Source of the DNA: Methanobacteriaceae archaeon
GTDB taxonomy: Archaea > Methanobacteriota > Methanobacteria > Methanobacteriales > Methanobacteriaceae
Reading direction: 5' to 3'
Length of the DNA: 45,709 nt
Assembly: GCA_029219465.1 (NCBI GenBank)
Contig: JAQXTL010000019.1
Span: 1 to 45,709, forward strand
The position numbers and the translations under genes are program-made. This document shows, piece after piece, positions 16,294-25,331 of the stretch (positions are counted from its first letter, which is position 1; each line of letters starts with the position of its first letter). The notes beneath the pieces are model-generated. The model saw nothing but the letters and a program-made list of their open reading frames with translations. It had not been told where the DNA came from and did not search any database.

Positions 16294-17529
16294 TTATGGA
16301 ATTTTAAAGTTTTTTGTATTAACAGTGTTATTTTTACAGAATGTTTTAAAATCACAAGCAGAACAGGTTCTTTCGTCTGAATCACCTTTCCAAGCGTCCT
16401 GAATTTTAGATCCTTTCATTTCTTTAATCATTGATTCTTCAATATCTGCAACAACACTATCAAATTTTAATAAAGCTTCATTTCTTGCATCTTCATTAAC
16501 ATTTATAATTCTAATAGATCTGTTCTGTTTAAAGCCATTGCTTAATTCTGGTGCTTTTTCATCTTCCTGCCAGTTATTAATTAAATCAATGTCTTTATCA
16601 TATTCATATCCAACGTCTGTCAAACCAGTATTCAATTCTTCTTTAATTAAAACTAAATCCTCTTTTGACGGAACTAATTCATTTAAATAAAATATAATTC
16701 CAGCAATTATTGGCTTTGAAGATTCCTGTTGTGATCTAAGCCATGAATAAGTTAAAATCTGCTGTTTATGTGTTTCCCAGCTATTTTCAACTTTAGAATT
16801 ATTAACTTCAACTGGGGGTCTTTTCATTCCTTTATAATCAATAATTATTTCATATTCATCTTCATCATCAAATTCAGCAAGTTTTTTTTGAAATTCTTTG
16901 TCTTTTTTAAGATATTGGAGAATTTTATTATCAAAATTGTCCAGATTGCTTTGTTCAACTGTTTTATTGATTTTAAGAGAAGTTAATACATCAACTACAC
17001 CATTAATACCATAATAGTTTGAACGGCTATGATTTTCATCATAATTAGGCATTTTTCTTATACCTTTAATCAAATGTTCTGATGAATCAATTAACGGAAA
17101 TAAATCCTTTCCCCAAATGTTAATAGCTTTTTCTGCTCTTGCACTTGCTAATTTCTTATGGTCATGTTCATTTAAATCATCAATAGTCCATTCTTCATCT
17201 GGCTGATTGTGAATACTGAAAAATAAATCTTCATCGTGGGAATATAATCCTCTAACCTGCAGTCTTAAATCAATTAAGTCTTCAATTGGTCTTATGTCCT
17301 TTTTCCAGTCCCAAGGGAATTGTGTGTTATTTTCATTCCATTGAATATATGCTTCTTCAATTACACCGTGAATAAATTCACCAAACCATCTTTGAACTGG
17401 CTTTGAAGGAGGTAGTGTTCCTTTATTTTGATATCTGTATTGTAAATTACATGTTAAATAAGATAATAAATCTCCAGTTACACTATATTCTGGAATCATG
17501 TATGATTTTGATCTTGATGGTAGTTTCAT
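16294..17529 (-). CDS. PD-(D/E)XK nuclease with Fe-S cluster, AddB/Cas4-like
   Basis: A 411-residue RecB-family nuclease. The motifs appear in order: GEFIHGVIEE (conserved His), YGINGVVDVL (motif with metal-binding Asp), EIIIDYKG (D-x-K), and QQILTYSWL (Q-x3-Y). Four cysteines, Cys27 in YLTCNLQ and the C-terminal C389-x2-C392-x5-C398, match the iron-sulfur staple that holds the nuclease domain of AddB and Cas4 together. The start after AGGAGGT is strong. It follows the UvrD-like helicase gene by 11 bases, so the two likely form a helicase-nuclease for DNA end processing, like bacterial AddAB but with separate nuclease. No CRISPR genes are near, which argues against a Cas4 role. Confidence 0.82.
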   Translation of the reverse strand: MKLPSRSKSYMIPEYSVTGDLLSYLTCNLQYRYQNKGTLPPSKPVQRWFGEFIHGVIEEAYIQWNENNTQFPWDWKKDIRPIEDLIDLRLQVRGLYSHDEDLFFSIHNQPDEEWTIDDLNEHDHKKLASARAEKAINIWGKDLFPLIDSSEHLIKGIRKMPNYDENHSRSNYYGINGVVDVLTSLKINKTVEQSNLDNFDNKILQYLKKDKEFQKKLAEFDDEDEYEIIIDYKGMKRPPVEVNNSKVENSWETHKQQILTYSWLRSQQESSKPIIAGIIFYLNELVPSKEDLVLIKEELNTGLTDVGYEYDKDIDLINNWQEDEKAPELSNGFKQNRSIRIINVNEDARNEALLKFDSVVADIEESMIKEMKGSKIQDAWKGDSDERTCSACDFKTFCKNNTVNTKNFKIP

Positions 17530-17540
17530 GCTAATACCTC

Positions 17541-19979
17541 CTAAATTAAGTAAATCTCTTTAAATCCAATATAGTTTTCATCTCTGCTCCATCCAAGAGC
17601 AACATTTGGAATTTTAAAGTAGTCATTTTTTTGTACATATCCCTCAATAGCTGAATTTAAACCAATTAAAATCAATACTTTCTCTGCTCTTGAAAATGCA
17701 ACAAAATAACGTCTTGTTAAATCATCAAAGGATTTATCTTTTTCACTACGTTTGCTTTGACCTAATTCACTATATTTTCTAATTCTCTCTTCAAGGGTAA
17801 GTTCATTTTTAACTAATTTCGGGAATCTCAAATTCTGGGTTTTAATATTATTTTTATTAAATTTAGATCCCACATCTACAATTACCAATGGAAACTCCAA
17901 TCCTTTTGACTGGTGAATGGATAATACGTTGATTCTATTATCTGGTAGTGTTTCAAGTAGTGTTTCATCAATTTTAACTCCTCCTGAAGAAATTGGTATG
18001 AAAATATTCCAAATAGCTTCAAGAATTGATTCATTTTCCTGTTTTTTATTTTTAAATGAAATATTTGAGTGATATTCATTAAAAAATCCAGTTTGAGTAA
18101 TTGACTGAGTAATAGCTTCTAAATATACAATACCTTCAACATCTTCTTGTAATTCTTCAATCCATGTTGTTATTTTATATGCAAGTTCCATTAAACTGGC
18201 ACTTTTAGGCCACATGTCTTGTCCTTTTGGTTGTCTAAGCTGCCAATGCATTACAAAATCAGATAATGTAATTGGTTCGTGAGGTTCAGGATTTAATTTA
18301 ATGAAATCTCTGGCTTTCACTCTCCACCTATTCATATTAACATTTGCCATTTTTGGTATTGTTTTATCTGAGTTTTGCACTTCTCCAGCAGGATCAATAC
18401 ACTCAAGCATTAAACCGCAAAAAATACTTACAACATGTATATCTTGAAGTTCAATTCCTCTTGGATTAAATACTTCAATAGGATTTCTTAATTTCTTGAG
18501 ATTTTTTCTTAAAAAACTTAAAAATGTTGGTTGACCATGTGTTGTTTCTTTTGGGGAAAATGATAAAATTGCAATATCTGATGCTGAACCGTATTCTCCA
18601 TCAAGTTTAAGTCTTATCTCATCAACCTCTTTTCCTGCTTTAATATTTTCTTCATTTATTTGCTGAAACTTTGCAATATCCAAAGGTTCATTCACCTTTT
18701 TGAAAAATTCTTCATTTAAAATCTTAAGAACTTTTAATTTTGCTTCTCCTTTATTTACAAGCTGGTCAATTAATTTAGCTACATCTTTTGCAAGCATTTT
18801 AGGATTATTTCTAAACATTCCTAAAATAGGCATTTTATCGTTCTCAAAATCAGGTGCAATAATTTTAGGCTTGTTTTCAACTCTTGCATTTTGATATTCC
18901 TTGTCAAGTTCTGCAAACTGATTACAATGGTCAATAATATTTTCTGTTGAACGGTAATTTGTTCTTAAATTGATTTCTTCAACATCTATACCTAGTTTTT
19001 CATGAATACGCTTTTGATAATTAGTAAATAAGTCAACTGTTGCTCCTCTAAATCTGTAAAGGGACTGATCATCATCACCTACAACAGTTATGTTACCATT
19101 ATTTTCCAATGCAGATTTTGCAATTGTAAAGTAGATTTCTTCCTGGAGAAGGTTAGTGTCTTGATATTCATCAATTAATACAATTTTTATTTCGTCTAAA
19201 AAAGTTTCTAAGTCTTTATTTTTTAATTTGGCGAGAAACTCAGATTCTAGCATTGTAAAATCAATAGTATTTCTTGTTTGTAGGGTGTTTTCATATTCTT
19301 TAATACAATCAAGTGCAATGCGAGCCCCACTTCCATCTTCTGTTTTATTATATAATTCATTGAAGTCTACTTTATCATAATAAATTCTATTTTTAATTTC
19401 AAGCAGTACTTCACTTATTTTAGATGGTTCTGTGAGTTTTTCACTGCCACTTACTTCTTTTAAGTATTCAACAAGCTTTTTGTTTCGATACTTTTCGTCT
19501 TCAATGAGGATTTTAATCATTGCAGATGTTGCTACAAAACCTTCAATAACAACGGACTGATTTTCACCAGGTTTTTTATACTCTCTGAGTAATTCTTCTG
19601 CAATACTGTCAGTTGTACCAATTTTAATCTGATTAAAATCAATTTTTATAATTTTTGTGATGGTATTAAAATCATCTGTTGTATCCAGAATATGATTTTT
19701 TATGGTATCTCCCCAACCTAAAATCCTGGAATACAATTCATCAGCCGCTTTTCTTGTAAATGTTGTTGCTAAAATTCTATTTGGTTCAATATCATCTACA
19801 AAAATATATTTTAGCAATTTAAGTACCATTACTGTTGTTTTTCCAGACCCTGGTCCTGCAACAATAAATAATGATTTATCACATGGTGCAATAACAGCAT
19901 TTCTTTGATCAATATTTGAAGAAATATCTCTTTTAAGTATATTGACCACTATATCCTCAAATTCTTCATATGAAATCAT
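17541..19979 (-). CDS. UvrD/AddA-like SF1 DNA helicase
   Basis: A 3'-5' superfamily 1A helicase of about 812 residues. Motifs in order: AGPGSGKTTVM (Walker A), ATTFTRKAADEL (Ia), VLIDEYQDTN (II), VVGDDDQSLYRFRGA (III), LRTNYRSTENI (IV), LSIHQSKGLEFPLVIVD (V), and RRYFVAFSRAEKVLIL (VI). The C-terminus stops soon after motif VI, so it has no nuclease domain of its own; the nuclease is the next gene. I chose ATG 19979, preceded by GAGGG; a longer frame begins at TTG 19991, which overlaps that binding site. It is divergent from the MrfA-like helicase, with about 150 bases between them that should hold both promoters. The helicase call is certain; the AddA grouping rests on the partner. Confidence 0.9.
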   Translation of the reverse strand: MISYEEFEDIVVNILKRDISSNIDQRNAVIAPCDKSLFIVAGPGSGKTTVMVLKLLKYIFVDDIEPNRILATTFTRKAADELYSRILGWGDTIKNHILDTTDDFNTITKIIKIDFNQIKIGTTDSIAEELLREYKKPGENQSVVIEGFVATSAMIKILIEDEKYRNKKLVEYLKEVSGSEKLTEPSKISEVLLEIKNRIYYDKVDFNELYNKTEDGSGARIALDCIKEYENTLQTRNTIDFTMLESEFLAKLKNKDLETFLDEIKIVLIDEYQDTNLLQEEIYFTIAKSALENNGNITVVGDDDQSLYRFRGATVDLFTNYQKRIHEKLGIDVEEINLRTNYRSTENIIDHCNQFAELDKEYQNARVENKPKIIAPDFENDKMPILGMFRNNPKMLAKDVAKLIDQLVNKGEAKLKVLKILNEEFFKKVNEPLDIAKFQQINEENIKAGKEVDEIRLKLDGEYGSASDIAILSFSPKETTHGQPTFLSFLRKNLKKLRNPIEVFNPRGIELQDIHVVSIFCGLMLECIDPAGEVQNSDKTIPKMANVNMNRWRVKARDFIKLNPEPHEPITLSDFVMHWQLRQPKGQDMWPKSASLMELAYKITTWIEELQEDVEGIVYLEAITQSITQTGFFNEYHSNISFKNKKQENESILEAIWNIFIPISSGGVKIDETLLETLPDNRINVLSIHQSKGLEFPLVIVDVGSKFNKNNIKTQNLRFPKLVKNELTLEERIRKYSELGQSKRSEKDKSFDDLTRRYFVAFSRAEKVLILIGLNSAIEGYVQKNDYFKIPNVALGWSRDENYIGFKEIYLI

Positions 19980-20132
19980 ATTTTCCCTCAAATTTAATAT
20001 AATTTAATTTATGTTTTTTGCATATTATAAAATAATGTTAAGAGCATTTGAAAAGTAAATAGTGAATACTCGAATTATTTAAATATTATTTTGATTAAAA
20101 TATAATTATTAATTTTAATTTTAGCTGGTATT

Positions 20133-23000
20133 ATGTCTGAGATAAACAATATAGATATGTTCAAAAATGATGTGAGATTTAGAGAAAACATCGCACATAT
20201 TGAAACAATACCTGCTAAAAAGGCTAGTTTTAAAAAAGTTGATGATTTAAACGAAAAGATTGTTGAATATCTTGATTCAAAGGACATAAAATTATATGAA
20301 CATCAATCTGAGACATATGAAGCAATTAAAAATGGTGAAAATGTAATTATTACAACACCTACTGCATCAGGAAAAACATTGGCTTTTAATTTACCGATAA
20401 TGGAGACCATGGTTGAGGATAAGGATGCAACAGCACTTTATATTTATCCTGCTAAAGCTCTATCCAACGATCAGTTACATGTTTTGGAAAATCTTGAAAA
20501 AGAACTGGATATTGATATAGATCCAAAGACCTATGACGGTGATACTCCAAGAACACAAAAAAGAGGAATTCGTGAAAACTCAAGAATTGTTCTAACAAAT
20601 CCATATCAGTTGCATTTAATATTGTCCTGGCACCACCAATGGTCAAGATTTTACAAAAACCTCAGATATATTGTAATTGATGAATCTCATTACTATAAAG
20701 GAGTATTTGGTTCAAATGTTGCATTTTTAATTAAAAGATTAAAAAGAATAGCTAACTTTTACGGCTCTTATCCACAATTTATTTTATCTTCTGCAACACT
20801 TGCTAATCCATTGGAATTGGCTAACAGATTAACTGGTGAAGAATTTGTATTGGTGGACAATGATACATCTCCTAGTGGTGAGAAAGACTTTATTTTATAC
20901 AATCCTTTCCAGAATTATGTTAGAAATAAGGCGTACACTCAAAATGCACCTTCCATACATATGGAAACTGAAAATATCTTTATGTACATGATGCTTAAAA
21001 ACATCCAAACATTATGTTTTACTGTTTCAAGAAAAACCACTGAATTAATTGCAATGTGGGCTAAAAAGGACATGACTCAGGTTAAAGGAAAACTGGCTCA
21101 TAGGATTGCAGCATACAGAGCAGGTTATCATCCAGAAGAGAGACGTGAAATTGAAGAAGGTCTTAAAAGTGGAAAATACCTTGGAGTTACATGTACAAAT
21201 GCATTGGAGCTTGGAATAGATATCGGATCACTTGATGCTGTTATTATTTCAGGATATCCCGGAACTATGATTTCAACATGGCAGCAATCTGGAAGAGCAG
21301 GTAGAAGCAGCCAAAAATCAATAGCTGTATTAATTGCTTTTGAAAATCAGCTAGATCAGTATTTCATGAACAATCCTAAGTTTTTCTTTGATAAACCTCA
21401 TGAAAACGCAATTATTGACTTGTCAAATCCTATTTTACAGGAAGCTCATTTATTATGTGCTGCAAAAGAATTGCCTCTTAAAAGAGGAGAGTCAGAAAAA
21501 TACTTTGGAGTTTCTCAGGATGTTATAGATGAACTTGTATCTAAAAAGGATTTATATGAAAATCACCGTGGAGATTTCATGTATCCATATGATGACAATC
21601 CTGCAATGGACCATTCATTAGATCAGGTTTCATCAGAAGAATTCAAAGTAATGGTTAATGGAAGATTACTTGAAACAATGGAACGTTCTCAGGTTTATCG
21701 TGAAGCTCATGAAGGAGCTATATTAATCAATAAAGGGGATACATATGTTGTAGACAGTGTTAATCTTAAAAAAGGTTATGTAAATGTATCCAAAGAAACA
21801 ATTGATTATCATACTATGGTTTTAAACAAAACTGAAACCAATATCAAAAAGAAATTATCAAAAACAAAATATGGTGATTTATTAATTCACTTTGGAGAAC
21901 TTACTGTTAGTGAAGATTATTACAAATACAAGAAAATGCATTTCTCAAAACCAATGGGAACATTTCCACTTGATTTACCACCATTAACATTCAATACTAA
22001 AGGATTATGGTTTACAATACCAAAAGAAGTTAAAGATACTCTAAAAGACATGTTTCCTAATGATGAAGAAGTATTTGAAGGTGGACTTCACGGTGTTGAA
22101 CATGCTTTAATTGGACTTTTCCCACTTCATACAATGTGTGACAGATTTGATATTGGTGGTCTTTCAACAAATTATCACGAAGACACACAGGAAGCTACAA
22201 TTTTCATTTATGACGGATATGAAGGTGGTATTGGAATTACAGAAAAAGCAGTTGATGTTTTTGTTGATTTATTAAACTCAACCATTGATTTATTAAACAA
22301 CTGTAAATGTAAAAAAGGATGTCCTTCATGTATTTATTCTCCTAAATGTGGAAATGATAATAAACCTCTTCACAAAGGAGCAACCAAATATATCCTGGAA
22401 TACATGAAAAAACTAATTTCTAATGATTTTGCAGGTAAAAAAGAAGAAATAATTGAAGTTGAAGCAGAAATTGTTGAAACTGGTGAATTTGGTGAAGCAT
22501 ATAATTTATATAAATCCGGAGATTATTCATCTTCAAAAGATATTTTAAATAATATTTTATCAAATGATAAAAAACATGTAAAAGCACTAGCTTTAATGGC
22601 TCAGATATTGTATAATCAAGATCAAAAAGACATCGCACTTCTTTTTACTAAAAAAGCATTAGCTATTGATAAATCAAATGAAATGGCAAATGAACTTGAA
22701 GTACTTTTAACAAAAAAGAGCGAAGTTGAAAGTGAAACACAATTGTCAAGTCTTGATGATGTGGAAGTATTATTTGAGGAAGCATATGATTTATTTAATC
22801 AGGGTGATTTGGACTCAGCACTACCTATTTTAGAAAAATTACTTGATTTTGACTCAAGGCATTCTGAAGCTTTAGCATTAATGGGATTGATTCATTATCA
22901 TTCCGGTTTTTTCCCAAAAGCAGTTGAATATTATAGAATGGCTATAAAAATAAATAAACATGGTGAAATGGTTAATGAATTGAAAATGAGAGTTTCCTAA
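20133..23000 (+). CDS. MrfA/YprA-like helicase fused to C-terminal TPR repeats
   Basis: A 955-residue superfamily 2 helicase. The N-terminal part has LYEHQSETYEAI, TTPTASGKTLAF (Walker A), IYPAKALSNDQ (Ia), VIDESHYYKG (DExH box) and SSATLANP (III); the second lobe has TNALELGIDIGSLDAV and QQSGRAGRSS. Next comes the MrfA/Hrq1-type zinc domain with the CKCKKGCPSC...KCG cysteines near residue 730. Bacterial MrfA and fungal Hrq1 act in mitomycin and crosslink repair. Unusually, the last ~170 residues form two TPR pairs (GEAYNLYKSGDYSSSKDIL; EAYDLFNQGDLDSALPIL), probably a partner-docking arm. The start follows GGT. It is divergent from the UvrD-nuclease pair and abuts the convergent reductase gene with no spacer. 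Confidence 0.88.
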   Translation: MSEINNIDMFKNDVRFRENIAHIETIPAKKASFKKVDDLNEKIVEYLDSKDIKLYEHQSETYEAIKNGENVIITTPTASGKTLAFNLPIMETMVEDKDATALYIYPAKALSNDQLHVLENLEKELDIDIDPKTYDGDTPRTQKRGIRENSRIVLTNPYQLHLILSWHHQWSRFYKNLRYIVIDESHYYKGVFGSNVAFLIKRLKRIANFYGSYPQFILSSATLANPLELANRLTGEEFVLVDNDTSPSGEKDFILYNPFQNYVRNKAYTQNAPSIHMETENIFMYMMLKNIQTLCFTVSRKTTELIAMWAKKDMTQVKGKLAHRIAAYRAGYHPEERREIEEGLKSGKYLGVTCTNALELGIDIGSLDAVIISGYPGTMISTWQQSGRAGRSSQKSIAVLIAFENQLDQYFMNNPKFFFDKPHENAIIDLSNPILQEAHLLCAAKELPLKRGESEKYFGVSQDVIDELVSKKDLYENHRGDFMYPYDDNPAMDHSLDQVSSEEFKVMVNGRLLETMERSQVYREAHEGAILINKGDTYVVDSVNLKKGYVNVSKETIDYHTMVLNKTETNIKKKLSKTKYGDLLIHFGELTVSEDYYKYKKMHFSKPMGTFPLDLPPLTFNTKGLWFTIPKEVKDTLKDMFPNDEEVFEGGLHGVEHALIGLFPLHTMCDRFDIGGLSTNYHEDTQEATIFIYDGYEGGIGITEKAVDVFVDLLNSTIDLLNNCKCKKGCPSCIYSPKCGNDNKPLHKGATKYILEYMKKLISNDFAGKKEEIIEVEAEIVETGEFGEAYNLYKSGDYSSSKDILNNILSNDKKHVKALALMAQILYNQDQKDIALLFTKKALAIDKSNEMANELEVLLTKKSEVESETQLSSLDDVEVLFEEAYDLFNQGDLDSALPILEKLLDFDSRHSEALALMGLIHYHSGFFPKAVEYYRMAIKINKHGEMVNELKMRVS

Positions 23001-24140
23001 TTATTTGTATGGGGAAAATCCATTTTCAAAGTGTTCAATAGCTTCTTCCAATACACTTGGAATATCGATTTGCTGAGTACAATAGTCTATACATGAACCG
23101 CAGAAGGTACATTCACTAGCAGCAACCTTCTCATCAGCTATTTTTTCAAAGTACAATTTATAAATATTGGATTCAGGCTGGTTTTTACTTGTATTGTACA
23201 AACTCAAGTATTCTGGAATTGGTATCATTTCAGGACAGGAATCTACACAGTATCCGCATTCACTGCATGCAACAGCAAGTTTACTTGCAAGTTTTTGAGC
23301 CATTTTTTCTAAAAATTCTTCTTCTGTTTTATCTATTGGTTTAAAATTCTCATAGGTATCACAGTTATCAATTAAATCTTCCATTTTATTCATACCACTT
23401 AATACTATTTTTACATTATCAAGTGATGCGCAAAATCTTATTGCAAGACTTGCTATTGATTTATCCGGATTAAACTCTTTAAAATCATTTTTAATATCTT
23501 CTGGAGGATTTACAATAACTCCACCTTTTAACGGTTCCATTACATAAACATCTAAACCATATTCAACACATAAGTCATAGCATTTATGTGCTTCAATTGA
23601 TGAATCTTCCCAGTCAAGATAGTTAAGTTCCAATAAAACAACATCAAACATGTCACCGTATTCTTCAAGAAATTCTTTTAATAAATCTGCCTTTTCATGA
23701 AAACTAAATCCAATTTTACGTGCAATGCCATCTTCCTTCATTTTTTTAACATATTCAAAGGTATTTGCATTAATTGCATTTTTAAGCCATGGTGTGTTAA
23801 TATTATGAACTAAAAATACATCAAAATATGTTATTCCAAGTCTTTCAAGCATTTCATTAACAAATTTATCATTGTCCTTTTCATTTGTTAATAACCATGT
23901 TGGCATTTTATCGCAAATTTCAAATGATTCACGTGGATATCTCTCAACTAATGCTTTTCTAATGGCTGTTTCACTTGTACCGTCATGATATGCATAGGAT
24001 GTATCAAAAAAATTAAATCCTTTTTCCATGTATAAATCAACCATTTGTGTAAATAATTCCTGATTTACTGATGTTGGGTCATTATCGTCAGTTGTTGGAA
24101 GTCTCATACATCCAAAACCGAATTTAGATTTGTAGGTCAT
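23001..24140 (-). CDS. Aldo/keto reductase with two C-terminal Fe-S motifs
   Basis: A 379-residue protein: an aldo/keto reductase barrel (GFGCMRLPT at the start, NFFDTSYAYHDGTSE with the catalytic Asp-Tyr, FLVHNIN, KIGFSFHEK) followed by a ferredoxin-like tail with CSECGYCVDSCP and CTFCGSCIDYC. This is the bacterial and archaeal ferredoxin-linked AKR type whose substrate is not known. The second motif ends C-x3-C without the usual proline. The ATG follows GGAGAT. It converges on the MrfA-like gene with no spacer and is divergent from hypA, sharing an upstream region that holds a 26-base palindrome. The family is certain; the reaction is not. Confidence 0.86.
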   Translation of the reverse strand: MTYKSKFGFGCMRLPTTDDNDPTSVNQELFTQMVDLYMEKGFNFFDTSYAYHDGTSETAIRKALVERYPRESFEICDKMPTWLLTNEKDNDKFVNEMLERLGITYFDVFLVHNINTPWLKNAINANTFEYVKKMKEDGIARKIGFSFHEKADLLKEFLEEYGDMFDVVLLELNYLDWEDSSIEAHKCYDLCVEYGLDVYVMEPLKGGVIVNPPEDIKNDFKEFNPDKSIASLAIRFCASLDNVKIVLSGMNKMEDLIDNCDTYENFKPIDKTEEEFLEKMAQKLASKLAVACSECGYCVDSCPEMIPIPEYLSLYNTSKNQPESNIYKLYFEKIADEKVAASECTFCGSCIDYCTQQIDIPSVLEEAIEHFENGFSPYK

Positions 24141-24209
24141 AATTTTATCTCCATATGATTTAGGTAAAACTTAATATATATTATTAAAATCAATATTTAA
24201 ATAAATTAC

Positions 24210-24235
24210 ATAGTTTTATTAATTAACAAAACTAT
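24210..24235. promoter_or_regulatory. 26-base palindrome at the hypA promoter
   Basis: The half-sites ATAGTTTTATTAA and TTAACAAAACTAT match at 12 of 13 paired positions. A TATA-like TATTTAAATAA lies just upstream (about 24194-24204), which puts the expected transcription start inside the palindrome. This is a classic repressor-operator arrangement. It lies in the 127-base gap between the divergent reductase gene and hypA. The regulator is unknown; control by nickel or hydrogenase maturation demand is a guess. The repeat is certain, the role inferred. Confidence 0.55.
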
Positions 24236-24267
24236 ACTTATAATATTAATGTTTAAGGAGTAGTAAA

Positions 24268-24645
24268 ATGCATGAATTATCTATGGCTCAAGGCATAATT
24301 AATGCAGTATTAGATACTGCAAATGAAAATAATGCTACTGAAGTTAATGAAGTTACAATTGAAGTTGGAAGATTAGCTATGATTAATCCAGAACAACTAC
24401 AATTTATTTTAGGTGTTTTAATTGAAAATACTATAATGGAAGATGCTAAAATCAATTTTAATGAAATTCCAGTAGAAATGGAATGTTATGATTGTAATTT
24501 CAAGGGTGAAGCTATACTAGATGATAGTGATCATTATGCACCTCTTGTTAAATGCCCTGAATGTGATAGTCTTAAAGTAGAAGTATTAAATGGAAAAGAC
24601 ATCATTGTTAAAAATATTGTTATAGAAAAGCCTGATGATGCTTAA
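24268..24645 (+). CDS. hypA: Hydrogenase maturation nickel metallochaperone HypA
   Basis: HypA brings nickel to NiFe hydrogenases together with HypB. The 125-residue protein starts MHELSMAQGI, where Met1-His2-Glu3 make the nickel site, and has a zinc loop with CYDC and CPEC (about residues 73-76 and 96-99). The insertion between the two CxxC pairs is of ordinary archaeal length. The start after AAGGAG is clear. The stop is 18 bases before hypB, and DUF354 follows, so this is a three-gene operon. The methanogen's F420-reducing and other hydrogenases are the likely clients. A strong palindrome sits at its promoter. Confidence 0.95.
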   Translation: MHELSMAQGIINAVLDTANENNATEVNEVTIEVGRLAMINPEQLQFILGVLIENTIMEDAKINFNEIPVEMECYDCNFKGEAILDDSDHYAPLVKCPECDSLKVEVLNGKDIIVKNIVIEKPDDA

Positions 24646-24663
24646 GATTAAGGAGGAAGAAAT

Positions 24664-25314
24664 ATGCACCAAGTCGCTGATGTAGAAGTTGCAAAAAATA
24701 TTATGGATGCTAATAAAAGATTAGCAGATAAAAACTTAAAAAATTTAGATGATAAAAACATTTTCTGTGTTGATTTTGTAGGAGCAATCGGTTCTGGTAA
24801 AACAACACTTGTAGAAGAAATTATTGATAATACTGATTACAAAATAGGTGTTCTTGCAGGAGATGTAATCTCAAAATTCGATGCAGGACGTATAGAAAAA
24901 CATGAAGTTCCTGTTGTTGGTTTAAACACTGGAAAAGAATGTCATTTAGATGCACACCTTGTAGGTCACGGACTTGCAGATTTACCATTAGATGACTTAG
25001 ATATGGTAATTATTGAAAATGTAGGAAACTTAATCTGTCCTGTTGACTTTGAACTTGGTTCCCATTTAAGAATCGTCGTTGTAAGTGTTACTGAAGGTGA
25101 CGACACTGTAGAAAAACACCCAATCATTTTCCAAACCTCAGATGTTGTTGTAATCAACAAAGTTGATTTGGCAGATGCTGTTGGTGCAGATGCAGACAAA
25201 ATGGTTGCTGATGCTAAAAAATTAAATCCTAATATTAAAATTATTAAATCCAGCCTTAAACAAGGTATTGGATTAGATGAAATTATTGGAGCTATTGAAG
25301 AAGCTATGAACTAA
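24664..25314 (+). CDS. hypB: Hydrogenase maturation GTPase HypB
   Basis: HypB is the SIMIBI-class GTPase that drives nickel insertion into NiFe hydrogenases. The 216-residue product has the P-loop FVGAIGSGKTTLVEE (about 36-50), an EIIDN...VLAGDV segment, TGKECHLDAHL with the metal-binding Cys-His pair, ENVGNLICPVDFELG (G3 region with Cys), and VVINKVDLADAVG (NKxD). It lacks the poly-His stretch of some bacterial HypB, as in other archaea. The start follows AAGGAGG at ideal spacing. It sits between hypA and DUF354 on the same strand. Assignment is certain. Confidence 0.96.
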   Translation: MHQVADVEVAKNIMDANKRLADKNLKNLDDKNIFCVDFVGAIGSGKTTLVEEIIDNTDYKIGVLAGDVISKFDAGRIEKHEVPVVGLNTGKECHLDAHLVGHGLADLPLDDLDMVIIENVGNLICPVDFELGSHLRIVVVSVTEGDDTVEKHPIIFQTSDVVVINKVDLADAVGADADKMVADAKKLNPNIKIIKSSLKQGIGLDEIIGAIEEAMN

Positions 25315-25331
25315 ATTTATTTGGTGGTTTT

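Noticed and set aside
16294-17529. Fe-S nuclease as CRISPR Cas4
   Set aside because: No repeats or cas genes are in the window. The protein is about twice the usual Cas4 length, and the helicase partner indicates an AddAB-like function.
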